Of a stretch of DNA of 64,000 bases, positions 25,272-35,221 are shown piece after piece. The translations under genes were made by a program, and so were the position numbers. The notes under the pieces were generated by a model that saw nothing but the letters and a program-made list of their open reading frames with translations, had not been told where the DNA came from and did no database searches. How positions within the stretch are numbered: position 1 is the first letter of the stretch; each line of letters opens with the position of its first letter. Source of the stretch: Peristeroidobacter soli (GTDB lineage Bacteria > Pseudomonadota > Gammaproteobacteria > Steroidobacterales > Steroidobacteraceae); assembly GCF_004138485.1 (NCBI RefSeq), contig NZ_RYEV01000009.1:332865-396864 (forward strand). Direction: 5' to 3'.

Positions 25272-27083
25272 TCACGCCGCCGCACCATCCAACACTTTCC
25301 GGATGTGCGTCGACAGTTCTTCCGCATCCACTGGCTTGTGAAAGACGCGACAGGCGGCAATCGAGGCGCATCGCGGTGTCACCTTCATCGTGTCGCCGCT
25401 CAGCACTATCGCGGGAATCTCGCGATGACGCAGTTCACGCAGCTCTTCGATCAGCTCCGCGCCATTGACCGTCGCATTGAGCTGAAAATCGCTGACGATC
25501 ACATCCGGGGATTGATCCCATTGGCGCACGATGCTGAGCGCCTCCTCGGGCGAGCCGGCGGACTTCACTTCGTGTCCATCCATCGTGAGAAACAGCGCCG
25601 TCGCGTTACGCACGGCAACCTCATCATCCACCAGCAAGATGCGCCCGGCGCGAGCAATGCCCGGCGCGCTCCACACGGGCGGCTTGACCGTCTGCAGGCT
25701 CGCGACCGCCGCCTCGAGTTTCAGCGTAAAGGTCGTCCCCTTGCCGAGTCGCGAGCTGACGCCGATGGGAATATCCAGCAGCCTGGTCAATCGGTTCACG
25801 ATCGACAAGCCCAGACCGAAGCCCTCGCGCGGCTCCTGGTTGCCGACGCGAATCTGATGGAACTCCTCGAAGATGCGCTCGAGCTGATCCTCCGGAATGC
25901 CGCGTCCGGTGTCCGACACCTCCAGCGTGACGACCTCGCCGTCACGGCGCGCTCGCACGCAGACGTGCCCCCGGGCCGTGTACCGTATCGCATTGGCGAC
26001 CAGGTTCTGCACGATCTCACGAAGCAGCGTCGGATCTGTGCGCACCGCTTCGCTGGAGGGCTGCACCTCGAGCTGCAACTGCCTGGCCCGAGCCTGCGGT
26101 GAGAACTCGACTTGCAACGATGTCAACAAGCCCTCCAGCGACACATCCTCCACATGAGTCTGAATGACCCCCGACTCGATCATGCTGATGTTCAAGAGCC
26201 GGTTGACCAGACAGGACATGGCATCCACTGAGTCTTTCTGCGCGGCGACGATTGCCTGCGCCGGCGCGCTGAGCAGTTGGCCGCTCAATGCGGCGTTCAA
26301 GAGGGAGAGCGAATGCAATGGCTGACGCAGATCGTGACTGGCGGCGGACAGAAAACGGGTCTTGCCGGCCGTCGACTCCGCGAGCGTGGCGTTCACCTCG
26401 TCGAGCTCGCGCACCGCCTCGGCGCGAGCGGCCATCTCTCGTTGAACCCGGAACAGCATCATCAACAGCAGCAGTACGGCCAGGATGAAAAGGGTCACGA
26501 TCAGATAGAAATTGCGCTGCAGGCTGGCCTGCTCCTGCTGCTTGCGCTCGATGAGCAATCGCTCCTCTTCCGCCGACAGCGTTGCAAGGGTGCTGAATAC
26601 ATCGTTCATCGTTGCGATACCGTGCCCACGCTGAATGAAGCCGATGGCGGCATCGATGCCGTCGTCGTGCCGCAGTTCCAGGCCACGATCGAGTTGCGCG
26701 CGTCGTTCGGCGACCAGCGGCTGCAGGTCTCTGAGGCGCCGCGCTTGTTGATCGTTGTCGGAGATCAGCTGTTGCAGCTCCCGCAACTGACCGTCCAGGC
26801 TCGCGGCGCCGGCGTTGTAGGGTTCGAGATAGGCATCCTGTCCGGTCAGCAGAAAGCCCCGCTGTCCCGTTTCCATTTTGAGCAGCGACTGGCTCAACGC
26901 GGCCAGGGCCAGGCGCACATCCTGAGTGTGATCGGACAGATCCGAAGTGGCGCGCACCTCATGCACGCTCAGCTGCGCCATCCAAAGAACCACCGCGAGC
27001 AACACGACGCTGGCGACGACGCTGGCGGCGTTTTTGCGGCCGAAACCGGCCAATGAAGCGGAGCCCACACGCATGTCGTTCAC
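25272..27083 (-). CDS. Hybrid histidine kinase with CHASE3-like sensor and C-terminal receiver
   Basis: 603 aa. An N-terminal transmembrane helix (VVASVVLLAVVLWMAQLSV) is followed by a helical CHASE3-like periplasmic sensor (METGQRGFLLTGQDAYLEPY) and a second transmembrane helix (YLIVTLFILAVLLLLMML). HisKA follows (FLSAASHDLRQPLHSLSLL), then HATPase (NLVANAIRYTARG; DTGRGIPEDQ; GFGLGLSIV) and a receiver with DVIVSDFQLNATVNG. The start is GTG 27083 or ATG 27074. The kinase core closely resembles the soluble PAS kinase at 33659-35221, suggesting a shared output. No cognate DNA-binding regulator is adjacent. Confidence 0.88.
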   Translation of the reverse strand: MNDMRVGSASLAGFGRKNAASVVASVVLLAVVLWMAQLSVHEVRATSDLSDHTQDVRLALAALSQSLLKMETGQRGFLLTGQDAYLEPYNAGAASLDGQLRELQQLISDNDQQARRLRDLQPLVAERRAQLDRGLELRHDDGIDAAIGFIQRGHGIATMNDVFSTLATLSAEEERLLIERKQQEQASLQRNFYLIVTLFILAVLLLLMMLFRVQREMAARAEAVRELDEVNATLAESTAGKTRFLSAASHDLRQPLHSLSLLNAALSGQLLSAPAQAIVAAQKDSVDAMSCLVNRLLNISMIESGVIQTHVEDVSLEGLLTSLQVEFSPQARARQLQLEVQPSSEAVRTDPTLLREIVQNLVANAIRYTARGHVCVRARRDGEVVTLEVSDTGRGIPEDQLERIFEEFHQIRVGNQEPREGFGLGLSIVNRLTRLLDIPIGVSSRLGKGTTFTLKLEAAVASLQTVKPPVWSAPGIARAGRILLVDDEVAVRNATALFLTMDGHEVKSAGSPEEALSIVRQWDQSPDVIVSDFQLNATVNGAELIEELRELRHREIPAIVLSGDTMKVTPRCASIAACRVFHKPVDAEELSTHIRKVLDGAAA

Positions 27084-27209
27084 GCCAACTTGCCAACATC
27101 TCCAATAACAACGCGCATCCGCTGCAACGGCGAGGTCTTCCTTGGCCGTCGCTCCGGGGTCGAACCACAGCCTAGCAATGCCCTCGAGAATTGAATTAAG
27201 GAGACCCGC

Positions 27210-30200
27210 CTAGTCGCCTTCGGGTGCGCGCGTCGGTACTGACCGACTGCCAGATGCTCCTCTATAGAACCAGTACTTGGTGAGTTCCGCGGCAGCGACG
27301 TACGCGAGGGTGATGATGACCAGTGTGCCGACCACTGTGAGCGGGATCGGCACGAAGCCGAGCGCACCGACGGCAGGCAGATAGGGAATGATCGGTGTCA
27401 GCACGGCCAGGATCAGCGTGGAGACCAGCAACACCGTACCCGGCCTGCTCTTGAAGAACGGACGGCGCGTACGGACCACCAGCGCAATCGCCAACTCCGT
27501 GAGCAGCGACTCGACGAACCACGCCGTTTGGAACACCTCCGGCGAGGCGTGGAAGATCCACAGCAGCGCGCCGAAACACAGCAGATCGAACAGCGAGCTC
27601 AGCAATCCGAACTCGATCATGAAGCGGGCGATGAACCGCATGTCCCAGCGTCTCGGCCGCTCGATCATCTCGCGGTCGACGTTGTCGCCGGCCATGCCCA
27701 CCGCGGGAATATCCGACAGGAAATTGTTGAGCAGAATCTGGCTCGCGGTGAGCGGCAGGAACGGCAGGAACAGCGAGGCGAGCGCCATGCTGACCATGTT
27801 GCCCAGATTCGCGCTGGTCGTGGTCAGCACATACTTGAGCGTATTGGCGAAGGTCCTGCGCCCCTCTTCCACGCCGCGACGGATCACGTCCAGATCGCGT
27901 TCGAGCAAGACGAAGTCGGCGGCCTCGCGCGCCACGTCGACGGCCTGCTCGACCGAGAGACTGGTATCGGCGGCATGCATCGCCGGCGCGTCGTTGATGC
28001 CGTCGCCCAAAAAGCCGACGACGCGCCCCGCTCGCTTGAGCGCGCGTATGATCCGCTCCTTCTGATTCGGATCGAGCTCGACGAACAGATCGGTGCGCGG
28101 CGCCTCGCGCCATAGCGCCGCATCGTCGAGCTGTTCGATCTGACTCCCTGTCAACACGTGCGCGGTGCTCAAGCCGACCAGTCCGGCGACATGCTCCGCG
28201 ATCAATTTTGCATCGCCGGTGATGAGCTTGATCGTGATGCCGAGCCGGCGCAGACCGTCGATGGCTTGCGAGGCGCCTTCCTTGGGACGATCGAGGAAAG
28301 TGAGAAAGCCGGCGAACCGCAGCTCCTGCTCGCAATCACGACCGTACTTCTCGCGCCGCTCGAGCCGCTTGGTGGCGACGGCGAGCACTCTGATGCCGCC
28401 CCTTCCCCACTCGCCATAGCGTTCTTCCAACGCGGCACGCGCTTGCCGATCCAGCGCCGAGCCGTCGGCGAGACAGGCGCAAGCATCCAGGACTTCATGG
28501 AACGCGCCCTTGGTAACCAGCAGCACCTCGCCGCCACGCTCGACGATCACGCTGACGCGACGGCGCACGAAGTCGAAGGGAATCTCGGCAAGCTTGCTGA
28601 ATTTTCCCAGATCCGGACCGCAAGCGTTCATGATGGCATCGTCCAGCGGGCTGGCCAGACCTGTTTCCAGCGCCGCGTTGATCGCACCCAGCTCGATGAC
28701 GGCCTGAGCCTTCGCTCCGTGCGCGTCATAACCGCCTTCGAGACTGATGACGCCCTCGGTCAGAGTGCCAGTCTTGTCCGTACACAGCACATCCATGCTG
28801 CCGAGATTCTCGATGGCATTGAGATGCCGCACCAGCACACCCCGGCTCGCGAGCATCTGCGCGCCGCGGGCGAGATTCACGCTCAGGATCGCCGGTAGCA
28901 ACTCCGGGCTGAGTCCCACGGCCAGGGCAACGGCGAACAGCAACGTTTCCACCACCGGTCGGCCGGCAAGCATATGCGCGACGAACACCACCAACACCAT
29001 CACCAGCATGGCGACGGTGAGCAAGTAGCCAAACCGCATCACGCCGCGATCGAATTCGGTCTGAGGCGCGCGCCGCTGGAGATGTTTCGCGATGGCACCG
29101 AACTGAGTGCCGCCGCCGGTCGCCACCACCACGCAACGCAGGGTGCCGCTGCGAACATTCGTGCCCAGATACACGCTGTTCGAGCGTTTGCTCAGAGGCG
29201 TGTCCGCCGGCAACACGCCCGGCCCCTTCTCCACCGGAAAGCTCTCGCCGGTCAGCGCCGATTCGCTGACGAAACAATCGGCGGCCTCGATGACCTGCGC
29301 ATCCGCCGGTACCAGGCTGCCGGCGGCAAGCAGCATCACATCGCCAGGTACGACTTCGTCGATCGGCAACCACTGTTCCTGCCCGTCGCGAAGCGCTTTG
29401 GTCCGCGTCTTGATGCGCGCATTGAGCGCCGCCGCCGCGGTGTGGGCGGAATATTCACGCCGGTAGCCTATGAGCGCACTGGCGCCGAGGATGACGCTCA
29501 CGATCAGAGCATCCGTCAGCTCACCGGTCGCGGCGGCGATGATCGCCGCGAATAACAACAGCAACAGCAGAGGGCTGGCAAACTGTCTCAGCAGAATATC
29601 CAGCCGCGACATCGTTCGTGACGCGCGCAGCTCGTTCCGGCCGTATTGGCGAAGGCGTCGCTCCGCTTCATCGGACGACAGTCCTGATGCGCCGGTACCC
29701 AGTTGCTTGCAGACCTGATCCACCGGCTGGTTCCAGCACTCGCGCAGCGCGATGCGAGACGCAGGCGCTTCCGGAGCGAACATCCGTCGTGCCAGATATA
29801 TCCCTGGCACCATGGGCAGCCAAAAGCTCAGTCCGCGAAACAGCAGCGTCGCGGAGAGCGCCACCGGCAACGGCACACCGATGAGCTGCAAAGTGAGCAC
29901 CGAACTCGTCTCGAATGTGCCCAGACCGCCGGGCAGGACGCCGAGCGTTCGAAACAGGTTCGAGACCATGAAGCTCGCGAACACCGCGATGACCGACGAC
30001 GTATGACCCAGCGCGGCGATCAACGCCCAGACAGTCGCCGCATCCAGCAACACGATCGCCGCTTGATACGCGCCCGACTCCAGCAACACCCGCCGATTGC
30101 GCGCCAGCTGCGGGTCGGACTCGGCGAGGGATTGAACGATGGGTCGCAACAGTCGCGTGCGTGAAAGTGCGTTCGTGAAATGTCCGCTCGTGCCGGCAAA

Positions 30201-30740
30201 CTTGAACAGCACGAACACCATCGCCGCGCAGCCCGCAAGGAACGCGAGGGCTGCGGCCGTCACGACGCCCCGGACAGCCACCGGCATCGGCAGCAGCATG
30301 AGTGCCGTCAGCAACAAGACGGCATACATTGCGAAGTACGATACGAGGCTGATGACGACGATGGCCATGACCGACGGCCTCGCCATGCCTCGCTGTTCGA
30401 AATATTTCGACACCGCCGCCGTGCCGCTGATCCCGGCGGACGGCAGCGCCTGGTCGATGAACAGTTTGGCCAGGCTCAGCCTGAAGGCCGTCCTCACCGA
30501 CAGCGGAAATGCCGCCGGCCTGGCAACGACTCTCCAGATCTGCCCTTGCGCGACGTAGGTCGCCAGCTGCAACAGCACCGCCACGATCAACCAGGATGGA
30601 CGCGCCTGCGTAGCGATGCGTGCGATCTCTTCGGTCTCGGAGAAATGCAGCGCCGCCACGCTCACGCCAACCACCAGCGCGATCCCCAGGCCCCAGGTCA
30701 GCCAGCGACTCGATCCAGTCCCGGCTGCCGCATCGGCCAT
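27210..30740 (-). CDS. Fusion: LPG-synthase-type flippase domain + P-type cation ATPase
   Basis: 1176 aa in one uninterrupted frame. Residues about 1-320 are a polytopic UPF0104/lysylphosphatidylglycerol-synthase transmembrane domain (LFIDQALPSAGISGTAAVSK; NLFRTLGVLPGGLGTFETSS). From about 335 a complete P-type ATPase follows: N-terminal cation ATPase segment, ESALTGESFPVEK, transmembrane SPELLPAIL, phosphorylation motif CTDKTGTLTEG and hinge GDGINDAPAMHAAD. The C-terminal helices are of the Mg2+-importing MgtA/B kind. The ATPase part would move a cation, possibly Mg2+; the flippase-like part may handle a lipid or act as a regulatory domain. The start lies 4 nt after the nucleotidyltransferase stop, so the two form an operon. 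Confidence 0.88.
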   Translation of the reverse strand: MADAAAGTGSSRWLTWGLGIALVVGVSVAALHFSETEEIARIATQARPSWLIVAVLLQLATYVAQGQIWRVVARPAAFPLSVRTAFRLSLAKLFIDQALPSAGISGTAAVSKYFEQRGMARPSVMAIVVISLVSYFAMYAVLLLTALMLLPMPVAVRGVVTAAALAFLAGCAAMVFVLFKFAGTSGHFTNALSRTRLLRPIVQSLAESDPQLARNRRVLLESGAYQAAIVLLDAATVWALIAALGHTSSVIAVFASFMVSNLFRTLGVLPGGLGTFETSSVLTLQLIGVPLPVALSATLLFRGLSFWLPMVPGIYLARRMFAPEAPASRIALRECWNQPVDQVCKQLGTGASGLSSDEAERRLRQYGRNELRASRTMSRLDILLRQFASPLLLLLLFAAIIAAATGELTDALIVSVILGASALIGYRREYSAHTAAAALNARIKTRTKALRDGQEQWLPIDEVVPGDVMLLAAGSLVPADAQVIEAADCFVSESALTGESFPVEKGPGVLPADTPLSKRSNSVYLGTNVRSGTLRCVVVATGGGTQFGAIAKHLQRRAPQTEFDRGVMRFGYLLTVAMLVMVLVVFVAHMLAGRPVVETLLFAVALAVGLSPELLPAILSVNLARGAQMLASRGVLVRHLNAIENLGSMDVLCTDKTGTLTEGVISLEGGYDAHGAKAQAVIELGAINAALETGLASPLDDAIMNACGPDLGKFSKLAEIPFDFVRRRVSVIVERGGEVLLVTKGAFHEVLDACACLADGSALDRQARAALEERYGEWGRGGIRVLAVATKRLERREKYGRDCEQELRFAGFLTFLDRPKEGASQAIDGLRRLGITIKLITGDAKLIAEHVAGLVGLSTAHVLTGSQIEQLDDAALWREAPRTDLFVELDPNQKERIIRALKRAGRVVGFLGDGINDAPAMHAADTSLSVEQAVDVAREAADFVLLERDLDVIRRGVEEGRRTFANTLKYVLTTTSANLGNMVSMALASLFLPFLPLTASQILLNNFLSDIPAVGMAGDNVDREMIERPRRWDMRFIARFMIEFGLLSSLFDLLCFGALLWIFHASPEVFQTAWFVESLLTELAIALVVRTRRPFFKSRPGTVLLVSTLILAVLTPIIPYLPAVGALGFVPIPLTVVGTLVIITLAYVAAAELTKYWFYRGASGSRSVPTRAPEGD

Positions 30741-30744
30741 GACT

Positions 30745-31734
30745 TCAACCGGTGGCGTACATCGCTGGCATTCGGCCGGCGAGATTCAAGAAGGCCGAAG
30801 GATCGGCGTGTGAAGCGAACTCGGTTGCCTGCGCTTTGATCTTGCGCACGGTCTCAATCACCCGACGCGGCGTGCCGAGGTCGCTCCACCCGCAGGCGGG
30901 CACTTTGAGCACGCGTAGCGAATCGGGACTGCGTTGGAGGATATCCCGTGAGAAATCGATCGTCGGTGAGCGCGCGTACAGCTCGCTGAGTCGCTGCATC
31001 TGTGTCGATGCGGGCGCGCGGGTCACGATATGGCGCATCTCCCCGACCAGATCCGGACAGGTCTGCTCGAAACGTCGCAACAGGGCCTGGCCGTTGGCCG
31101 CGAAGATGAATGAATTCCATACACCGCCTCGCGCAATCAGGGCACGAGCGGTTGTGACATCGGGCTTCTCGACAAAGTCGCGGACTGCGCCCACGTCGCC
31201 GTTCCAGTCGGCAACGATGTAACCGAGCTCCGGATCCGCCTCTTCAGCGGTCATGCCCAGCAGCAATATGCTGTCGGGGGTGCGAGTGACTTCGCCCATC
31301 GCCTGGCGCAAGCTCGCGGCCAACACCAGCTCGTTGCTCACATAGTGATCCGAAGGTAACACCAGGAGGCTGGCGGCAGGATCCCGATGCAGGATCCGTA
31401 ACAATGGCAAGAGAATTCCCTGCGCCGTGCCGCGGTTGCCGGGTTGACTGATCAAATTGCGCCCGGGAATTCTCAGATCGAGGTGCTGCCACCAGCGCCG
31501 GTGATGCTCCGACACGACGATCGCCGTCTGTTCAGGCGACGTCACCAGACTCGAACGGGTCACGGCATCGTGCAACAACGAGCCGCTGTGGCCCAGCGAA
31601 CAGAACTGTTTGGGGACCGCGATCCCCGATGCCATTCGGGTCAGCGATTGCAAGCGCGTGCCCTCGCCGCCCGCCAGAATCAATGCCCAGTTGTGCCCGG
31701 CATCCCAATGAGTTTCCCAGCGCTGTGATGACAT
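30745..31734 (-). CDS. Mannose-1-phosphate guanylyltransferase-like nucleotidyltransferase
   Basis: 329 aa. The nucleotide-binding signature WALILAGGEGTRLQSLTR is near the N-terminus and is followed by PKQFCSLG, as in GDP-mannose pyrophosphorylases. The metal/sugar site LLVLPSDHYV and FVEKPDV are present. It lacks the C-terminal phosphomannose-isomerase domain of the bifunctional enzymes. It would make an NDP-sugar from sugar-1-phosphate. It is first gene of an operon with the flippase-ATPase fusion. The exact sugar cannot be fixed from sequence. Confidence 0.8.
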   Translation of the reverse strand: MSSQRWETHWDAGHNWALILAGGEGTRLQSLTRMASGIAVPKQFCSLGHSGSLLHDAVTRSSLVTSPEQTAIVVSEHHRRWWQHLDLRIPGRNLISQPGNRGTAQGILLPLLRILHRDPAASLLVLPSDHYVSNELVLAASLRQAMGEVTRTPDSILLLGMTAEEADPELGYIVADWNGDVGAVRDFVEKPDVTTARALIARGGVWNSFIFAANGQALLRRFEQTCPDLVGEMRHIVTRAPASTQMQRLSELYARSPTIDFSRDILQRSPDSLRVLKVPACGWSDLGTPRRVIETVRKIKAQATEFASHADPSAFLNLAGRMPAMYATG

Positions 31735-31846
31735 CGAGGGTTCCCCCTGGGGTCGCTGTGGTGGATACCGCGAGACTGTCAGCTCCCGCGCCCGTCGACA
31801 GCCGTGAACGGCCCTGGGACGTTACGTAGTACACCGGAGTCGGTGC

Positions 31847-32842
31847 GTGGGTTCGCCGCTGGTTACCAGGACCGGGTCGGCGCAGAGTGCTTCCATGCTG
31901 CTGTTCGCCCCCAAGGCATCTTTGGAGCTCGCCACTCGCGTCGCGGATGCACTTGGCGTCTGCTTGTCCCCCAGTGAGGAGCGCGAATTCGACGGCGGCG
32001 AGCACAAGATGCGATCGATGATCGACGTACGTAGTGAGGACGTCTTCGTCGTGCACAGCTTGCACGGCGATGCCGCTGCCTCGGCGAACGACAAGCTGTG
32101 TCGTCTATTGTTCTTCGCCGGTGCTCTGAAGGACGCCGGCGCTGAACGCGTGACCGCCGTGACTCCGTACCTTGCGTATGCGCGCAAGGATCGGCGCACG
32201 CAGCCGCGCGATCCCGTGACCACACGCTATGTGGCCGCGATGATGGAAGCCGCGGGGATCGATCGGACTGTCACCTTGGAAATTCACAATGAGGCGGCGT
32301 TCGACAACGCGTTTCGCCACCCTGCCGTGCGTCTCGACGCCGTCGACTCATTTGCTCCCGAGATCGCCAGGGAAGTCCGGGATCAGCCGGTCATCGTGAT
32401 GTCGCCCGACATCGGCGGCGTCAAACGCGCGCAGCGGCTCGGGGAATGTCTGGCTGGCACGCTGTCACGCGAGATCGATCTCGCATTCATGGAGAAACGA
32501 CGTGCGAAGGGCGTGCTGTCGGGTGAAACGGTGGTCGGCGATCTCGACGGACGAGCGGTGGTCATCTATGACGACCTGATCGCGAGCGGCTCCACCATTC
32601 TGCGAGCGGCCCAGGCGGCTCGACGTGCCGGCGCCCGGTCGGTGCTCGTTGCAGCGGCCCACGCCGCGTTCATCCCGGCCGCCCTGCGATTGTTCGAATC
32701 GCACGTTGCCGACCAGATTCTGGTGACTGACTCGGTCTCGCTGCGTCCCGAGTTCACGCCATGGCTGAGCAAGGGGCTGCGCATTTGTTCCATAGCTCCG
32801 CTGTTGGCCCGAACCATCGCGGAGCTCCAGGAGGTTCCATGA
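31847..32842 (+). CDS. Ribose-phosphate pyrophosphokinase (PRPP synthetase) homologue
   Basis: 331 aa. It has the two phosphoribosyltransferase-like halves of PRPP synthetases. The first carries AYARKDRRTQPRDPVTTRYV. The second carries MSPDIGGVKRAQRLGE and the PRPP-binding loop VVIYDDLIASGSTIL. It would form PRPP from ribose-5-phosphate and ATP for nucleotide and NAD synthesis. GTG 31847 is used because GGAG lies 7 nt before it; ATG at 31895 (MLLFAPKAS) matches the usual family N-terminus and is an alternative. It is probably an accessory copy expressed with the stress island. PRPP is also the co-substrate of the nicotinate phosphoribosyltransferase nearby. Confidence 0.82.
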   Translation: MGSPLVTRTGSAQSASMLLFAPKASLELATRVADALGVCLSPSEEREFDGGEHKMRSMIDVRSEDVFVVHSLHGDAAASANDKLCRLLFFAGALKDAGAERVTAVTPYLAYARKDRRTQPRDPVTTRYVAAMMEAAGIDRTVTLEIHNEAAFDNAFRHPAVRLDAVDSFAPEIAREVRDQPVIVMSPDIGGVKRAQRLGECLAGTLSREIDLAFMEKRRAKGVLSGETVVGDLDGRAVVIYDDLIASGSTILRAAQAARRAGARSVLVAAAHAAFIPAALRLFESHVADQILVTDSVSLRPEFTPWLSKGLRICSIAPLLARTIAELQEVP

Positions 32843-33453
32843 ACACACGATTCGCGCTGTTGGGATGCTTGATCGCCGCCACGCTGGCCGCGTCCGCTCA
32901 GGCCGATGAGCAGGTGCCTCGTCACTGGATCGCACGGATCGGCGTGCATCCGGTCGACCCGCAGCCCGACAACCACTCGCAGTTCACGGTCGACAATGCA
33001 GCCGGGCTGTCCGCCGGCGCGACGTATCTGTTCACCAAACATTGGGCGGTCGAGCTGTTCTCGGCATTTCCCGCCGGCTTCGACCTTCACGACGCCGACG
33101 GAACACGAGTCGCGCGCTTCTCGATGGTTCCATCGAGTGCGACATTGCAGTATCACATCACCGACGCCAGCGGCATCTTTCGCGCCTACGTCGGTGCCGG
33201 CCTCTCCTACGCGTATCTCGGCGGCGAGCAGACGAAGGGCTCCCTCGGCGGTCAGACGCTGCGGCTCGACGATTCGACCGGTCTGGCTGCCGCCATCGGT
33301 CTGGACATGGACCTCGGCTCGAAATGGTTCGTGAACATCGACGCGCGCTGGATGGATATCGACTCCGCCATGAAGATCGACGGCGCCTCCCACGGCTCGC
33401 TCCAGCTCGATCCCTACATGTTCGGCCTGTCCGTGGGCCGACGACTTCGCTAG
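32839..33453 (+). CDS. OmpW-family outer-membrane protein
   Basis: 204 aa. A signal peptide (MNTRFALLGCLIAATLAASA, cut near QAD) precedes an eight-stranded barrel pattern: HWIARIGVHPVDPQ, FTKHWAVELFSAFP, FRAYVGAGLSYAYLG, WFVNIDARWMDID. OmpW proteins form small hydrophobic channels and are often induced at low oxygen or under stress. The ATG overlaps the PRPP-synthetase stop (32839-32842) and has a strong AGGAGG upstream, so the two genes are coupled. Confidence 0.85.
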   Translation: MNTRFALLGCLIAATLAASAQADEQVPRHWIARIGVHPVDPQPDNHSQFTVDNAAGLSAGATYLFTKHWAVELFSAFPAGFDLHDADGTRVARFSMVPSSATLQYHITDASGIFRAYVGAGLSYAYLGGEQTKGSLGGQTLRLDDSTGLAAAIGLDMDLGSKWFVNIDARWMDIDSAMKIDGASHGSLQLDPYMFGLSVGRRLR

Positions 33454-33658
33454 CGAGAACCTCATGCGAGAGACCACGCCAGCCTCGCCAGACCAAAACG
33501 TTCCCGCCCCACGGATGGCCCGCTTCATTACAAAACGACTAACGTCGATGGCGCCACTTGATACATCGGACTGAGGATGTACTATTTGCAACGGCGCTCG
33601 CGGACCGACCCCCGCCGCCCGTGGTTGTTCCGGTCGCCAGACGTCGGAGGACGGGCGG

Positions 33659-35221
33659 ATGACGATTCACCAGCAATTGCTCGCGGATTTGGTCGAGTTT
33701 GCTCCGGACGCCATGCTCATCGTAGACGCCTCCGGACGGATCCTGTACGCCAATCAGCGCGTCACTCACGTCTTCGGCTATGAGCGGGACGAAATCGTCG
33801 ATCGCAGTGTCGACATGCTGCTGCCGGAACGTCTGCGGCCAAAGCATGCTCATCACCGTCGCAACTTCGCGGAGGATCCACGTACGCGCCCCATGGGCGC
33901 GGGGCTCGACCTGCTGGGCCGTCGCGCCGATGGCAGCGAATTCCCCGTGGAAATCAGCCTCAGCCCGCTGCGCGACGGCCTGGCCGCGGCGGCAATCCGC
34001 GATGTCTCCGACCGCAAGCGCGTGGAGCAGGAGTTGATCAACGCCCGCGAGGCCGCCGACCAGGCTCGCGAAGAAGCCGATCGCGCCAACCTGAGCAAGA
34101 GTCGTTTTCTAGCAACGGCCAGTCACGATTTGCGCCAGCCGTTGCAAGCGCTCGCGATGCTGCACGGGACACTGTGCCGCGTGGACATGCATCCCAACGG
34201 TCGCGAAGTGCTGGCCCAGCAGGGACACGCGATCGACTCGATGAAGCGCTTGCTGAGCGCGCTGCTCGACATCAGCAAGCTGGAGTCGGGTGCGATCAGC
34301 CCGCAGCCCACGGATTTTCCCATTCATCAGTTGTTCGAGCTGCTCAGCGCCGAATTCTCGCCGGCGGCGCGCTCCAAAGGTCTGACATTGGTCGTCGAGC
34401 CGACGCAGCTGTGTACCCACACCGATCAGTCCCTGCTCGAACAGTTGTTGCGCAACCTGATCTCCAATGCCATCAAGTACACGCGTGCTGGAGCTGTCAC
34501 TCTGCGAGCCACGCCGATTGCGAGCGGCGTGCGGATCGAGATCTGCGACACCGGCGTGGGCATCCCCACGGATCAACTGGCTTACATCTTCGATGAGTTT
34601 TTCCAAGTCGGCGTGGCGAGGAACACGACGCGCGAAGGCTACGGGCTCGGGCTCGCGATCGTGCAGCGAATCGCGAAGCTCCTCGGCCTGCGGATCCACG
34701 TCCAATCCGAGCCGGGCAAAGGCTCGGCATTCACATTGGAGTTGCCGCGTGCCGAAACATCGAAGTCGGACTGGCCCATGGACGCATCCGCCTCTGGCAA
34801 TCACCTCGCGCGCCCCGCCCAGAGCGGCAAGATACTGGTCACCGAGGACGAGCCGAGCGTGCTGCTGGCCACCCGGCTGCTGCTGGAGCTGGAGGGGTAT
34901 CAGGTCATTTCCGCCAGTAACCGGGAGGAAGCCCTGCAACGAGGTTGCGAACATCCCGACATCGACTTGCTGATCAGCGACTATCATCTGCAGGAAGACC
35001 AGACCGGGCTGAATGTCATTTCCGGGGTTCGCCAGCAGCTCGCCAGGAATATTCCGGCCATCCTGGTGACCGGCGACACCTCCAGCGCCATGCGCAAGCT
35101 GCCCGGTGACCGGCAGCTGCGGCTCGCCAGCAAACCCATCGACGCGGAGGAGTTGCTCACGTTGATGGACGAGCTGCTGCATACGCCGGACGCTCTCCGG
35201 CCTGCTGAGCGCTTACCTTAG
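33659..35221 (+). CDS. Soluble PAS-domain hybrid histidine kinase with receiver
   Basis: 520 aa with no transmembrane segment. A PAS domain (about 8-120: FAPDAMLIVDASGRILYANQ) is followed by a coiled-coil linker and HisKA (FLATASHDLRQPLQALAML). Then come HATPase (NLISNAIKYTRAG; DTGVGIPTDQ; GYGLGLAIV) and a C-terminal receiver (DLLISDYHLQEDQTG). GGAGG lies 8 nt before the ATG. A cytoplasmic PAS sensor fits redox, oxygen or metabolite sensing. It ends with a 4-bp tail-to-tail overlap with the phosphotransferase-like gene at 35218. The kinase core parallels that at 25272-27083. Confidence 0.9.
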   Translation: MTIHQQLLADLVEFAPDAMLIVDASGRILYANQRVTHVFGYERDEIVDRSVDMLLPERLRPKHAHHRRNFAEDPRTRPMGAGLDLLGRRADGSEFPVEISLSPLRDGLAAAAIRDVSDRKRVEQELINAREAADQAREEADRANLSKSRFLATASHDLRQPLQALAMLHGTLCRVDMHPNGREVLAQQGHAIDSMKRLLSALLDISKLESGAISPQPTDFPIHQLFELLSAEFSPAARSKGLTLVVEPTQLCTHTDQSLLEQLLRNLISNAIKYTRAGAVTLRATPIASGVRIEICDTGVGIPTDQLAYIFDEFFQVGVARNTTREGYGLGLAIVQRIAKLLGLRIHVQSEPGKGSAFTLELPRAETSKSDWPMDASASGNHLARPAQSGKILVTEDEPSVLLATRLLLELEGYQVISASNREEALQRGCEHPDIDLLISDYHLQEDQTGLNVISGVRQQLARNIPAILVTGDTSSAMRKLPGDRQLRLASKPIDAEELLTLMDELLHTPDALRPAERLP

